A DNA stretch of 49,671 bases from Pyrinomonadaceae bacterium (GCA_021463165.1 JAJTWY010000022.1:1-49671), one strand, 5' to 3'; counted from the stretch's first letter, positions 37,115 to 45,639 are shown. The notes: generated from the letters alone by a model not told the origin. Numbers and translations are program-made.

Positions 37115-37960
37115 ATGCGATTTTGGCAGACATCGCGGCGAAGGATCTTGCTCGACCGGCCGCTGGTGATGGGTATTCTCAATGTCACGCCAGACAGTTT
37201 TTCGGATGGCGGACATCATTTGACGATCGATCAGGTCCTCGCGCGCGCTGAGAAAATGATCGCCGAGGGTGCCGATATTGTCGACATCGGAGGCGAGTCA
37301 ACACGCCCGGGCAGCTCTCGGGTCGATCCCGCCGAAGAAATAGAACGAACCGCGCCCGTCATCGAGGCGATAGCAAAACGTTTCGACACGCCGATATCGA
37401 TCGATACAACTAAGGCTCGTGTCGCCCGTCGGGCCATCGGTCATGGAGCCGAGATCATAAACGATATTTCCGGACTCCGTTGGGAACCCGAACTTGCGTC
37501 ATTGGCCGCTTCTTCTGGAGCCGGACTTATCCTTATGCATTCGCGCGGTGACTTCGGATCTATGCACTCCCAACCGCCGGTTGAAGAAATTGTTGACGAA
37601 GTGACCCGTGGCCTAAATGGCTCGATCCATGAAGCTCGAAGGCATGGGGTTGCTGATGGGCATATCGTGCTTGATGTCGGGATCGGCTTCGGCAAGGATC
37701 CGTCACAGAACTTAGAACTGATCGCGAAACTTGATACTATCGTGTGTGCCTTCGGTACCTTTCCGATCCTTGTTGGGGCTTCCCGCAAGTCGTTTCTCGG
37801 TAAGTTGTTAGGGGGCGTTCCGCCCGATGAGAGGCTGGGCGGGAGTATCGCGGCGGCTGTTCTCGCGATCCAGAATGGTGCTCGAGTCATTCGGGCCCAT
37901 GATGTCAAAGAAACGGTAGCCGCCGTAAAGGTCGCAAGTGCGATCATTGGCGAGAAATGA
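37115..37960 (+). CDS. folP: Dihydropteroate synthase
   Basis: 281 residues. Motifs are MGILNVTPDSFSDGG, ADIVDIGGESTRPGSSRVD, ISIDTTKARVARRAI, INDISGLRW, and VLDVGIGFGKDPSQNLEL followed by VGASRKSFLG, then IRAHDVKETV. The enzyme condenses 7,8-dihydropterin pyrophosphate with p-aminobenzoate in folate synthesis and is the sulfonamide target. It follows ftsH as in many bacteria. No ribosome site is present; the ATG directly follows a repeat arm. The next gene starts 1 nt after the stop codon, so a shared mRNA is likely. Confidence 0.95.
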   Translation: MRFWQTSRRRILLDRPLVMGILNVTPDSFSDGGHHLTIDQVLARAEKMIAEGADIVDIGGESTRPGSSRVDPAEEIERTAPVIEAIAKRFDTPISIDTTKARVARRAIGHGAEIINDISGLRWEPELASLAASSGAGLILMHSRGDFGSMHSQPPVEEIVDEVTRGLNGSIHEARRHGVADGHIVLDVGIGFGKDPSQNLELIAKLDTIVCAFGTFPILVGASRKSFLGKLLGGVPPDERLGGSIAAAVLAIQNGARVIRAHDVKETVAAVKVASAIIGEK

Positions 37961-37961
37961 A

Positions 37962-38621
37962 ATGAAAAAGGCGGTGCACGTTTTCTTGATCCTGGTCTTC
38001 GGGGCTGCGGCGTTCGACATGGTGAGGGCCGACGTACCTCCTGAACCCGGATTCAAGCGTATCACCGTTGATCTCGTGGTTGAGGCGAAGGATGATTTTC
38101 CCGATCACCGCTTCTTCTTCCAGTCGGGCGCTCGAATGGTCGAACTATCGTTGACCAAAGGGCAACGTGAAACGCTTAGGCCGATGGGCGGCGGAGCCTT
38201 CTACCGCTCCGGGTCGCTTATCGCGATACCAAAAGCGAATCTCAAAGACATCTCGAGTCCACCGAATAGCTCCGACCTGGACAAACTTATCGAATCGGTC
38301 AATGACAACAAAGTGAATGGCGTCATCCAACTGATTGACCACAGCTTTATCCGCGAGGTTCGTGAAGGAGATGAAGAGAAGATAACAGATGCCGGTTACT
38401 CGATCGAGCGCGCGGCCGATGGGCCGAAAGCTCACCGGCTCGGTACAAGTTCGACTGAAGAACCCGGGCAAGGCAATGGTAACTTTCGGGTTACTGACAG
38501 GGATAACGGTTTAACGATCGTTGGGTGGTTCTCGATGATCGCCGGGGTATTCATCTTCCTTGCGGCTATCGCGACAGGGTTGTGGTTATTCTTTAGATCG
38601 AAAAAGGCGGTTGCTCCATGA
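37962..38621 (+). CDS. Uncharacterised membrane-anchored exported protein
   Basis: 219 residues from the ATG at 37962, 1 nt after folP. A signal peptide covers 1-24 (ends DMVRAD), an exported region of about 160 residues follows (strands such as ITVDLVVEAKDDFPDHRFFF), and a transmembrane helix lies at about 185-212 (GWFSMIAGVFIFLAAIATGL) with a short basic tail FRSKKAVAP. I do not recognise the family. The gene end overlaps the start of lptE by 4 nt, so it is in the same operon and may serve the envelope. Confidence 0.75.
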   Translation: MKKAVHVFLILVFGAAAFDMVRADVPPEPGFKRITVDLVVEAKDDFPDHRFFFQSGARMVELSLTKGQRETLRPMGGGAFYRSGSLIAIPKANLKDISSPPNSSDLDKLIESVNDNKVNGVIQLIDHSFIREVREGDEEKITDAGYSIERAADGPKAHRLGTSSTEEPGQGNGNFRVTDRDNGLTIVGWFSMIAGVFIFLAAIATGLWLFFRSKKAVAP

Positions 38622-39169
38622 ATCTGCTTCGTATTTTGGGTCTCGCTCCACTTATTTTCGCAGTCTCGGGATTTACCGAGTGCTACAAGCCCGTGACCAA
38701 CTCCGGGCTCCCGAAGAATATCAAGGTCGTTGCGGTGCCGGCGTTTCAGTTTGAGGCCAAAGGACTGCGTTACCGCGTCGAATCGCGCTTTACCGAGGCC
38801 GTCAGCCGCGAGATCATCAAACGCGGGAATGGGCTAAAGGTTCAGAGCTCACGTGCCGGAGCAGACGCCGTGCTCGAGGGCACGATCCGCGATTTCAGCT
38901 TTACCGGCGTCCTACTCGATAGCAGCGGCCGTGCCCGCGTCTATGAGGTAACGATCGTTGTTGCCGTGACGATCCGCGAGCTCAAGGAAGGCCGGATACT
39001 CTACGACAATCAGAATTTTACCTTCCGCGATTCATATGAGTTTACATCGGATCCGAGGTCGTTCTTCAACGAAGAGGATCCGGCGGTCGAGCGAATGGCC
39101 CGAGCATTTGCCGAATCAGCGGTATCGGCGTTTGTGAACGGCATGGGTGTCAGAGACGATAAGAAATAG
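38618..39169 (+). CDS. lptE: LPS-assembly lipoprotein LptE-like
   Basis: 183 residues. The N-terminus is hydrophobic and ends FTEC, with Cys22 as possible lipid site; the residue before Cys (Glu) is unusual for a lipobox, so a simple signal peptide is possible. The following domain, with NIKVVAVPAFQFEAKGLRYRV, FTEAVSREIIKRGNGLKV, ADAVLEGTIRDFSFTGVLLD and the later DPRSFFNEEDPAVER segment, matches the LptE family. LptE plugs the LptD barrel and helps place LPS in the outer membrane. lptE followed by holA is a common neighbour pair in bacteria, which supports both calls. Confidence 0.82.
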   Translation: MNLLRILGLAPLIFAVSGFTECYKPVTNSGLPKNIKVVAVPAFQFEAKGLRYRVESRFTEAVSREIIKRGNGLKVQSSRAGADAVLEGTIRDFSFTGVLLDSSGRARVYEVTIVVAVTIRELKEGRILYDNQNFTFRDSYEFTSDPRSFFNEEDPAVERMARAFAESAVSAFVNGMGVRDDKK

Positions 39170-39186
39170 TTGTCGGAGCCGTTCCA

Positions 39187-40215
39187 GTGGTGTTTACAAG
39201 GGAAAATCTTCGTGATCAACTTCGGCGGCGGGAGATCGCTCCGGTCTACCTCCTTTTTGGGCCCGAAACCTATCTCCGCGATCTTGCGGTAAAAACCATA
39301 TCGGACTATTCATTCGCTCCGGAGGATCTTCGCGATTTCAACGAAACTGATATTTTGCTTGAAACACCAGACGATCTTGCAGTCGCGATCGCCGCGGCGC
39401 AGCAACTCCCAATGATGGCTTCAAGGCGGGTGATCCGCGTTCAGGGCATCCGCATTTCTGCAAGCGGTGTTCGTGACACGGTCACCGAGGCACACGAATC
39501 ACTTCTTCGAACCTATATCGCGGATCCTTCCCCTAGTACAGTCCTTATCCTGATCGCCGATGAGCTCAATGGAGTGCGGAAAATGGGGAAGTTTCTTCGC
39601 GAAAACGTGCTCGCGGTTGAATTCGCCAGGTTGGACAACAGGCAGCTTTCGGATTGGGCGGAGAAGGAGATCCAATCGATTGGCGGCCATATCGATGCGG
39701 GTGCTCTGAGATCGCTGCTCAGCCGCGTCGATCCCGATCTTAGACGGGTCTCAAACGAGATAAAAAAACTTGTTACGGCCGCGATGCCCGGAGGTAACAT
39801 CGATACACATCTCGTTGACGCCCTTGTTCCGCACTCGCGGGAACTAAGCAATTTTGACCTTACCGATCACCTCGTAGCCGGTCGTAGAACGCTAGCTCTG
39901 ACGTCACTTAAGAAGGTTCTGGATGATGGAGTCGAGCCTGTCGCCCTGCTTGGCCTTATTTCATATAATTACCGACGGCTTCTGATCGCAAAAGAACTTA
40001 TGGAGCGATCGGCCCCGCGCGCGGAGATCGCCTCGGCCGTTAAACTGTATGGCCGCGGGCAAGACGAATTCTTCGCGGCCGCACGGCGGGCCGATCATGG
40101 CAAGCTTATAAACGCAATACAACGTATCGCGAAGGCCGACCTGGCCATCAAGACATCGTTCGGCGGGAGTTCGCGCCTCCCGTTGGAAGTGCTCGTCTGC
40201 GAACTCGCTCTCTAG
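39187..40215 (+). CDS. holA: DNA polymerase III delta subunit
   Basis: 342 residues. The start codon is a GTG (two adjacent, 39187 or 39190). Family features are APVYLLFGPETYLRDLAVK at the N-terminus, FNETDIL, an AAA-like domain without functional Walker residues, and the C-terminal collar domain with SRELSNFDLTDHLVAGRR and LLGLISYNYRRLLIAKEL. The subunit opens the beta clamp in the clamp loader. It directly follows lptE in the operon, 17 nt apart. Its 3' end overlaps the convergent zinc-ribbon gene by 4 nt. Confidence 0.92.
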   Translation: MVFTRENLRDQLRRREIAPVYLLFGPETYLRDLAVKTISDYSFAPEDLRDFNETDILLETPDDLAVAIAAAQQLPMMASRRVIRVQGIRISASGVRDTVTEAHESLLRTYIADPSPSTVLILIADELNGVRKMGKFLRENVLAVEFARLDNRQLSDWAEKEIQSIGGHIDAGALRSLLSRVDPDLRRVSNEIKKLVTAAMPGGNIDTHLVDALVPHSRELSNFDLTDHLVAGRRTLALTSLKKVLDDGVEPVALLGLISYNYRRLLIAKELMERSAPRAEIASAVKLYGRGQDEFFAAARRADHGKLINAIQRIAKADLAIKTSFGGSSRLPLEVLVCELAL

Positions 40216-40940
40216 ATCGCGGCAAGGCCTGCGGCGCGATTGAAGTAGTTATAAAGATCGTTGTAGTCACCCAGGGCACGGTTCAAGATAAGGGGCAACT
40301 GGGGCAGGTCGTTTGTATTTACGATCAGGTTCAGGTTCCGCAAGAATGCATCGTGCGCGTTCATTGTCGTACCATTGTCTTCCAATGAGATCAGGAAGAG
40401 ACGGCGTCGCTCGGATGAGTACATGGCGTTCGCCTTCTGCTGGATCACCGCCGCGCCGCCCATGTCCGCCGCAAAATCAGGTGAGAAGATAAGGATCTCG
40501 GTCTTTCCTTCACGCAATCGCTCATTTGCCTGAGCAGGTGTTTGAGCAACGTAAACCTTGTAACCGGACTTCGCCAATAGCTTTGCGGTCTCTTCGGCTT
40601 TCTGGCCGAGACAGAGCAAAATGCGACGCGGCTTCTCGGTCATCGAGTCGTCCTCGACGGCATTCTTGTCTGCCTGAAGCGCTCCCATCAAGGATCGCAG
40701 TGCGTTGTTTATCTGATAATCGGTCTCCTTTGCCTTAAAGTCCTGCGAGCCTTCGGCCGTCGCCGCGGCAGGCTGATTAGCAGCGAGTTGATCGACGGTG
40801 GATAGGCCTTTCCCCGAGGCGTCCTTCTGAACGCGCAGCAGGTTCTGACAACGCGGACATCGAACTGAGAAGTTCCCGGCCGGGATCTTTGATTCGTCCA
40901 ACTGTAAGGAAACGGAGCAATTGTCGCAACGGATAATCAT
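40212..40940 (-). CDS. Zinc-ribbon (MJ0042-type) protein with pseudo-receiver domain
   Basis: 242 residues. The MJ0042-type zinc finger at the N-terminus has four cysteines in two CxxC pairs (C5, C8, C28, C31, in IRCDNCSVSLQ and VRCPRCQNLLR). A polar linker of about 60 residues follows. From about 100 on, the order of strands (ILLCLGQKAEETAKLLAKSG, YKVYVAQTPAQA, EILIFSPDF) resembles a response-regulator receiver. The paired acidic residues of real receivers are missing after strand 1, while an Asp remains after strand 3 (SPDF), so phosphorylation is unlikely. The protein may bind DNA, RNA or partner proteins. A family A palindrome touches its start codon. pilT lies upstream in the same direction. 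Confidence 0.72.
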   Translation of the reverse strand: MIIRCDNCSVSLQLDESKIPAGNFSVRCPRCQNLLRVQKDASGKGLSTVDQLAANQPAAATAEGSQDFKAKETDYQINNALRSLMGALQADKNAVEDDSMTEKPRRILLCLGQKAEETAKLLAKSGYKVYVAQTPAQANERLREGKTEILIFSPDFAADMGGAAVIQQKANAMYSSERRRLFLISLEDNGTTMNAHDAFLRNLNLIVNTNDLPQLPLILNRALGDYNDLYNYFNRAAGLAAI

Positions 40941-40941
40941 A

Positions 40942-41022
40942 GTCGTCGGTTGTCAGCGGCCGGCAGCCGGCCCCAATTAGGGGCAGAGGGAAAGCGGCTG
41001 ACAATGTCCATCAGCCACTGAC
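40942..41022. repeat. Imperfect palindromic intergenic repeat, family A copy 3
   Basis: GTCGTCGGTTGTCAGC at the left end and GCGGCTGACAATG further right are inverted, with an inner GGCCGGCAGCCGGCCCC hairpin. The copy fills the 90-nt space between pilT and the zinc-ribbon gene. Pairing is weaker than in the copy before carA. Confidence 0.65.
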
Positions 41023-41030
41023 CTCTGCAG

Positions 41031-42245
41031 TTACTCGATCATGTTCAAAACTGAATCCGGGTTCTCAACCGTAGGCGGCGGGGCCATCGGGGTCGGCATT
41101 TGTGTGGCCGGTCGATTTCCAAGGTGGCTCTTCGCATAGTCCTCGGTTGACGAGAGGCCTTTTAGATGGAGGAGCAGGTTGTTCTGGTTCGTGGCGAACG
41201 ATAGACCGTCTTCCATCGAAATCGTCTTACTCTCTATGAGTTTTCTGATGACCGTATCGAAGTCCTGCATTCCGTCTATCTCACCATCGCGGATCGCATC
41301 GAGAAGCGATTTCCCTTCAGTCTCACCCTTTTCGATGTATTCGCGCGTACGCGGATTCGACTTCAGTATCTCGACTGCTGCGACACGGCCACGGCCGTCT
41401 GCCGTCGGGATAAGCCGCTGGGAAACGATATAACGGAAAGTTTGTGCGAGTCGCGTCCTGATGATCCGCTCTTCGTTCTTAGGATAAAGCCCGACGATTC
41501 GGTCGATGGTTTTCGATGCGTCGATCGTGTGTAGCGTCGAAAGCACCAAGTGGCCAGTCTCGGCTGCTTCCAAGGCGATCTCGGCGGTTTCGAGGTCACG
41601 CATCTCGCCGACGAGAATGACCTTCGGGGCCTGTCGAAGAGCCGCGCGGAGGGCTGAAGCAAAATCCTTTGTATCAGCACCGACCTCGCGTTGGTTGATC
41701 GTCGATTTCTTGTGTGTGTGGAGAAATTCGATCGGATCTTCAATGGTTACTATGTGATACGCCTTCGTGTCGTTGATCCTGTCGATGATCGCCGCTAAGG
41801 TCGAGCTTTTTCCGGAACCAGTCGGCCCCGTCAGCAGAACCACCCCGTTTCGGATCTCGGCAATGTCGGCAAGCTGAGGCGGCAGGCGTAGCTGTTCGAA
41901 ACTCGGTATCTCGTGTGGAATGACGCGCATGACGATCGAGAAAGAATTGCGTTGCTGGAAAATGTTGACGCGAAAGCGACATTTGCCGGGCAATGCGTAG
42001 CTCAGATCCGCGGTCCGGAACTTGACGAGCTGCGCCGCGGCATCTGGGTTGTCGCGAACAAGCGACATCGCGATCATCTCAGTCTGATAGGCCGAGAGAC
42101 GGCCCAATCCGATCGGCGACGCTGGATAGAGAACGCCGTTGATCTCGACCTGTGGTTTTTGTCCGCACGAGAAGTTAAGATCGCTGACGTTCTCGGATAC
42201 GAGCAGCATCTGCTCAATGATGGGCGCTATATCTAGCAAACTCAT
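41031..42245 (-). CDS. pilT: Type IV pilus retraction ATPase, PilT/PilU-like
   Basis: 404 residues. The N-terminal PAS-like domain has VSDLNFSCGQKPQVEINGVL. The RecA-like core has Walker A LLTGPTGSGKSST (about residues 138-150), the Asp box YHIVTIEDPIEFLH, Walker B APKVILVGEMRDLETAE and the His box TGHLVLSTLHTID. The C-terminal region MQDFDTVIRKLIESKTISMEDGLSFA is the usual end of the PilT/PilU group, followed by a Pro-rich tail. The hexamer retracts type IV pili. Other pilus genes are not in the window. The AIRNLIRE motif characteristic of PilT is not seen, so PilU is possible. Confidence 0.88.
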   Translation of the reverse strand: MSLLDIAPIIEQMLLVSENVSDLNFSCGQKPQVEINGVLYPASPIGLGRLSAYQTEMIAMSLVRDNPDAAAQLVKFRTADLSYALPGKCRFRVNIFQQRNSFSIVMRVIPHEIPSFEQLRLPPQLADIAEIRNGVVLLTGPTGSGKSSTLAAIIDRINDTKAYHIVTIEDPIEFLHTHKKSTINQREVGADTKDFASALRAALRQAPKVILVGEMRDLETAEIALEAAETGHLVLSTLHTIDASKTIDRIVGLYPKNEERIIRTRLAQTFRYIVSQRLIPTADGRGRVAAVEILKSNPRTREYIEKGETEGKSLLDAIRDGEIDGMQDFDTVIRKLIESKTISMEDGLSFATNQNNLLLHLKGLSSTEDYAKSHLGNRPATQMPTPMAPPPTVENPDSVLNMIE

Positions 42246-42395
42246 GGTAAGGAATTACTCCGAATTGCGGTATGAAAATGGCGGGATTCGTTTGGGATGC
42301 CGCGACGGTCACAGTGTACAAATGCAACCGACATATCGATTATCGGTCATTCAGGAAAGGAAATGCAAGTAAATTTTGTTGTTTGTTGAACATTC

Positions 42396-43025
42396 TTATG
42401 CGCTCGAAAGGGCCATCATCGACCTATACCTATCGGTCGTCAGCTCCGGATCCCGGAGTAGATCACTGATCACGGCGGCCGAGTCCGCCCCTGCCGCAAA
42501 GACGTTTGCGACATCTGAGCACTTGATCCCACCGATCGCGACAAGCGGAAATGAGCCGATCTCGGCACGAACCTGCCGGATCCCTTCAAGGCCGACAGTC
42601 TCGTCGGGATCTTCCTTCGTTTGAGTGGCAAACACCGGTCCGATCGCTATGTAGTCGACCGGCATTTCGAGAGCGACGATCGCCTGCTCGACCGAATGGG
42701 TCGAGAATCCTATGATCGCTTCGTCGCCGAGCAAACGCCTTGCGTATGAAGGCGGCAGGTCGTCCTGTCCCAGGTGGACGCCGTCAGCATTGACCGCAAT
42801 TGCCAGATCGACACGATCATTGATCATGACTCGAACCCCTTGCTGCCGAGCCAGCTGGGCTGCGGCCATAGCGTCGGCATAGAATTCTCGCGGAGACAAC
42901 TCTTTCTCACGAAGTTGAATAAAGGTCGAACCTGCCGCGATCAAGCGCCGGGTTTGTTCAAGGTGCGAAAGTCCTGAGATCTTCCTATCGGTTATCGGAT
43001 AGATCCTCGGCAGCTTTAGGGGCAT
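42396..43025 (-). CDS. thiE: Thiamine-phosphate synthase
   Basis: 209 residues from the ATG at 43025; an ATG at 43058 would overlap the acetyltransferase gene. Motifs are LPRIYPITDRKISG, IQLREKELSPREFY, VMINDRVDLAIAVNADGVHLGQDDLP, IGFSTHSVEQA, DYIAIGPVFATQTKED, and the final VAIGGIKCSDVANVFAAGADSAAVIS. The enzyme joins HMP-PP and HET-P to thiamine monophosphate. The gene is the third of a leftward series after queA and the acetyltransferase. No TPP riboswitch lies before it, as expected for an internal gene. Confidence 0.94.
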   Translation of the reverse strand: MPLKLPRIYPITDRKISGLSHLEQTRRLIAAGSTFIQLREKELSPREFYADAMAAAQLARQQGVRVMINDRVDLAIAVNADGVHLGQDDLPPSYARRLLGDEAIIGFSTHSVEQAIVALEMPVDYIAIGPVFATQTKEDPDETVGLEGIRQVRAEIGSFPLVAIGGIKCSDVANVFAAGADSAAVISDLLRDPELTTDRYRSMMALSSA

Positions 43026-43041
43026 TTTTCGAGACACGGGA

Positions 43042-43587
43042 TCAGGACCGCAAGGCATAGAGCGATTTCATCATAAGGAAGCAATCTTCGCCGTTGGAAT
43101 AATACTTGTTTATCCTCTGAACGATAGTGTAGCCACAACGCTTGTATAACATCTGAGCGGAGACGTTGCTGACACGAACCTCGAGCATGACCGTGCCTAT
43201 TTCACGTTTGATCATCGCTGCCTCGATATGTTCAAGCAGGCGGATCGCCAGGCCTCGACGACGGTGCTCGGGCGCAGTCCCGATCGTTGTCAGATGAGCG
43301 GCGTTGCTCTCCTTGACCATGACAAAGGCGAAGCCAACCAACTCGTCAGTCGGCGTAACTATTCGAAAGCCAAGTGTCCGAGGCTCATTCAGAAGGTACT
43401 CGAAAGTGTATTTGGTGTAGTTGTCACCGTTTTTGAAGCAGCGGAGATTCAGTTTTAGAACCTGCTGCAAATGTTCGATCGTAAGCGGCTTGATCGCGTA
43501 GCTCATCGGCGGCGCGGGGATGACGACCTCGGGCTCGCTATGCTCCGGGAGGATGAAGAAGTTTCGTATCGTCTCGAGTACTGCCAT
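43042..43587 (-). CDS. GNAT-family N-acetyltransferase, RimI-like
   Basis: 181 residues from the ATG at 43587; a start at 43617 would overlap queA. The N-terminal ~35 residues are extra. The GNAT fold contains VGFAFVMVKESNAAHLTTIGTAPEHRRRGLAIRLLEHIE with the acetyl-CoA loop RRRGLA, then VMLEVRVSNVSAQMLYKRCGYTIVQRINKYY, a hallmark of RimI-like ribosomal-protein alanine acetyltransferases. RimI acetylates the N-terminus of protein S18 and related enzymes act on other proteins. The gene lies between queA (4 nt) and thiE (16 nt) in an operon. Confidence 0.85.
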   Translation of the reverse strand: MAVLETIRNFFILPEHSEPEVVIPAPPMSYAIKPLTIEHLQQVLKLNLRCFKNGDNYTKYTFEYLLNEPRTLGFRIVTPTDELVGFAFVMVKESNAAHLTTIGTAPEHRRRGLAIRLLEHIEAAMIKREIGTVMLEVRVSNVSAQMLYKRCGYTIVQRINKYYSNGEDCFLMMKSLYALRS

Positions 43588-43591
43588 CGGT

Positions 43592-44623
43592 CTATTGAAT
43601 AAACATGCAGTCGCCATAGCTGTAGAACCTGTATCCTTCTTCTACCGCATGACGATACGCCCTCATTATAAGGTCGTGGCCTCCAAAAGTTGAAGTAAGT
43701 ACGAGCAACGAACTGCGTGGAAGGTGAAAATTTGTGATAAGACTGTCGACAACCTTAAAAGTGTACCCGGGCGTGATCGTGAGGTTCGCGACTCCCTGCC
43801 CTGCCTGGATCGTACCTTTTGCGTTGGCCGCCGCTTCGAGAGCCCGGGTGGTCGTGGTGCCGACAGCTATCAGCCGCCGGCCCTCGGACCTTGCCGTGTT
43901 CATCTTCCGGGCTGCTTCGGCTGAAATTTCATACATTTCCGGGGAAACACGATGTTCGCTCAGGTCGTCGACCCTGACGGGCTCGAACGTGCCGTAGCCT
44001 ACATGAAGCGTTATCTCGAGTACCTCGATCCCCTTTTTCACGATCTGCTCAAGGAGTTCGGGAGTAAAATGCAGCCCGGCGGTCGGGGCGGCGATCGAGC
44101 CACGATGCTTTGCAAAAACCGTCTGATAGCGTTCGCGATCGGTATCGACAGTCGATCCCTCGCGTCGAATATACGGTGGAAGCGGTGTTCGGCCGATCCT
44201 GATCAGCACGTCAAAGAGTTCGTCTTTGGCATCGAGTCGGACGATCACGCGACCATCCTCAGACTTTGACTGAACGACGCCAGACAGGTCGTTGCCGAAG
44301 ATAACTCGTTTTCCCGGCCTCAGGCGCCTCGCGGGGCGGGCAAGTGTCTCCCAGAGGCGTTCGCCGATCTCTCTAACCAGGAAGATCTCCAATTTCGCAC
44401 CCGTTTCGGTCTGACCCAAGAGCCGCGCCGGAAACACCTTGGTATTATTCAGAACCAGCAGATCGCCGTTCGCTAGAAGGTCGGGGAGATAGGAAAACCG
44501 ATGGTCGGAAAGACCCTTGAGCCGACGGTCTACGACGAGCATTCGCGATGCCGTCCGATCCTCGAGCGGCTGCTGGGCTATCAGTTCATGCGGAAGCTCA
44601 AAATCAAACTCTGAAATACGCAT
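43592..44623 (-). CDS. queA: S-adenosylmethionine:tRNA ribosyltransferase-isomerase
   Basis: 343 residues from the ATG at 44623 (the conserved start MRISEFDFELPHELIAQQP); a start 6 codons earlier is possible but not conserved. Family motifs are LVVDRRLKGLSDHRFSYLP, VLNNTKVFPARLLGQ, KHRGSIAAPTAGLHFTPELL, LHVGYGTFEPVRVDDLSEH and the final TNFHLPRSSLLVLTSTFGG. QueA adds the epoxycyclopentanediol unit to tRNA during queuosine synthesis. The gene heads a leftward operon and follows the tRNA-Leu(CAA) gene. Confidence 0.95.
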   Translation of the reverse strand: MRISEFDFELPHELIAQQPLEDRTASRMLVVDRRLKGLSDHRFSYLPDLLANGDLLVLNNTKVFPARLLGQTETGAKLEIFLVREIGERLWETLARPARRLRPGKRVIFGNDLSGVVQSKSEDGRVIVRLDAKDELFDVLIRIGRTPLPPYIRREGSTVDTDRERYQTVFAKHRGSIAAPTAGLHFTPELLEQIVKKGIEVLEITLHVGYGTFEPVRVDDLSEHRVSPEMYEISAEAARKMNTARSEGRRLIAVGTTTTRALEAAANAKGTIQAGQGVANLTITPGYTFKVVDSLITNFHLPRSSLLVLTSTFGGHDLIMRAYRHAVEEGYRFYSYGDCMFIQ

Positions 44624-44630
44624 CACAATG

Positions 44631-44663
44631 TAAAACGGCACACCTGACCATCAAGCGTGCCGT
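44631..44663 (-). terminator. Terminator-like hairpin after the tRNA-Leu gene and before queA
   Basis: On the minus strand ACGGCAC (44663-44657) and GTGCCGT (44641-44635) form a perfect 7-bp stem with a 15-nt loop, followed by TTTTAC. It lies about 150 nt after the tRNA 3' end and 12 nt before the queA ATG, and may act as an attenuator for queA. Confidence 0.5.
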
Positions 44664-44811
44664 CTTAGTATAACTTCGGTCGGATGGAATGACCGTCCCG
44701 ACCGTCTAGATCGATATAACCTCTTTAGAATTATTGTTCATAATATCACCCCCAGTATTGCCCGTATGCCATGCTGAGCGGGGCTGCGACAACGATTCTT
44801 TTTTAGGTGAG

Positions 44812-44898
44812 TGGTGCCGAGGGTCGGAGTCGAACCGACATGGAGTTGCCCCCGCCAGATTTTGAGTCTGGTGCGTATACCAATTTCGCCACCCCGGC
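44812..44898 (-). tRNA. tRNA-Leu (anticodon CAA)
   Basis: A full class II tRNA on the minus strand, 84 nt plus a genomically encoded CCA. The 7-bp acceptor stem GCCGGGG pairs with CCCTCGGC-side bases (one G-U). The anticodon loop is CTCAAAA between CCAGA and TCTGG, giving CAA, which reads UUG. The D-loop has the usual GG pair region, the long variable arm follows the anticodon stem, and the T-loop TTCGACT is present. A well-placed promoter lies immediately upstream. Confidence 0.95.
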
Positions 44899-44911
44899 AG
44901 CAGAAGTTTCG

Positions 44912-44940
44912 ATGATAAGTGCCTGATGCAAAATGGTCAA
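44912..44940 (-). promoter_or_regulatory. Sigma-70 promoter of tRNA-Leu(CAA)
   Basis: On the minus strand TTGACC (44940-44935) and TATCAT (44917-44912) are spaced by exactly 17 nt. The -10 lies 14 nt before the mature 5' end of the tRNA. It is the best tRNA promoter candidate in the window. Confidence 0.75.
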
Positions 44941-44949
44941 GGCAGGAGG

Positions 44950-45639
44950 TCAGACCTCTATGAGTATCTCGACCTGTACCCGCCGTTTTGCGTCGTCAAG
45001 GAATCGCTCGATCGCCGCCGCTATCTTCTGACGCTTTAAGATCTCTGAGATCTCGGCACGCTTTTCGTCGAGCGACGGCAGGAGGAGGCCGGGCGTGCGC
45101 CTCCGATGTTCGGGCGTATAGACATCTCGGTAATACCTCGCTTCTTCGTCCGACGTAACCACCACGAACGAGGCAAATCTGAACTCCACATACTTTTCGA
45201 TCGCTATCCGCTGACCGATCAATCGTTCGAATGCGGGGTCTTTTACCGAAGAAAAACCAACCTGCTTGAGTCGTGCTTCAAATGCGGCCGCCGTCGGAAA
45301 GAACGTCAGGATCTCGGTGATCTTGTCGGCTATTTCACGCTCCGAAGGCGCCGCCCGAGGCAGCCTTTCGGCCTCGAGGGCGAATATCCGCTGGTTGATC
45401 ATCGATCGGAGGGCCTGATTCAGGTCTTCTGAGCTTGGTTTCTCAAGTCCGGCGCCTGGTTGAAGGGCGAGCTGCCACAAAACATCTGAATAAGTAATCA
45501 GCTGAGACTTGCGGTTACCGTCACTCACAACCGCCACGGTCTTGTCCACTATCTCCTGCGAGAGGCCTGACACCGAGACGAGCAGGCCGATAAATATTGA
45601 CCCGATAAGCCGCAGTATTTTCAACCGTACAGTAGTCAT
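44950..45639 (-). CDS. Exported SurA-N-like protein without PPIase domain
   Basis: 229 residues. Residues 1-28 form a signal peptide (IGLLVSVSGLSQ). The mature protein starts EIVDKTVAVVSDGNRKSQLITYSDVLWQL, then NQALRSMINQRIFALEAERL and a helical body ending in KRQKIAAAIERFLDDAKRRVQVEIL. This matches the N- and C-terminal chaperone core of SurA-like proteins, but no parvulin-type PPIase domain is present. In SurA, the core alone retains chaperone activity for outer-membrane proteins. GGAGG lies only 1 nt from the ATG, so the exact start may be a nearby codon. Confidence 0.7.
   Translation of the reverse strand: MTTVRLKILRLIGSIFIGLLVSVSGLSQEIVDKTVAVVSDGNRKSQLITYSDVLWQLALQPGAGLEKPSSEDLNQALRSMINQRIFALEAERLPRAAPSEREIADKITEILTFFPTAAAFEARLKQVGFSSVKDPAFERLIGQRIAIEKYVEFRFASFVVVTSDEEARYYRDVYTPEHRRRTPGLLLPSLDEKRAEISEILKRQKIAAAIERFLDDAKRRVQVEILIEV

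Noticed and set aside
43026..43060. TPP riboswitch before thiE
   Set aside because: thiE is internal to an operon and only 16 nt separate it from the previous gene; no THI-box sequence is seen.
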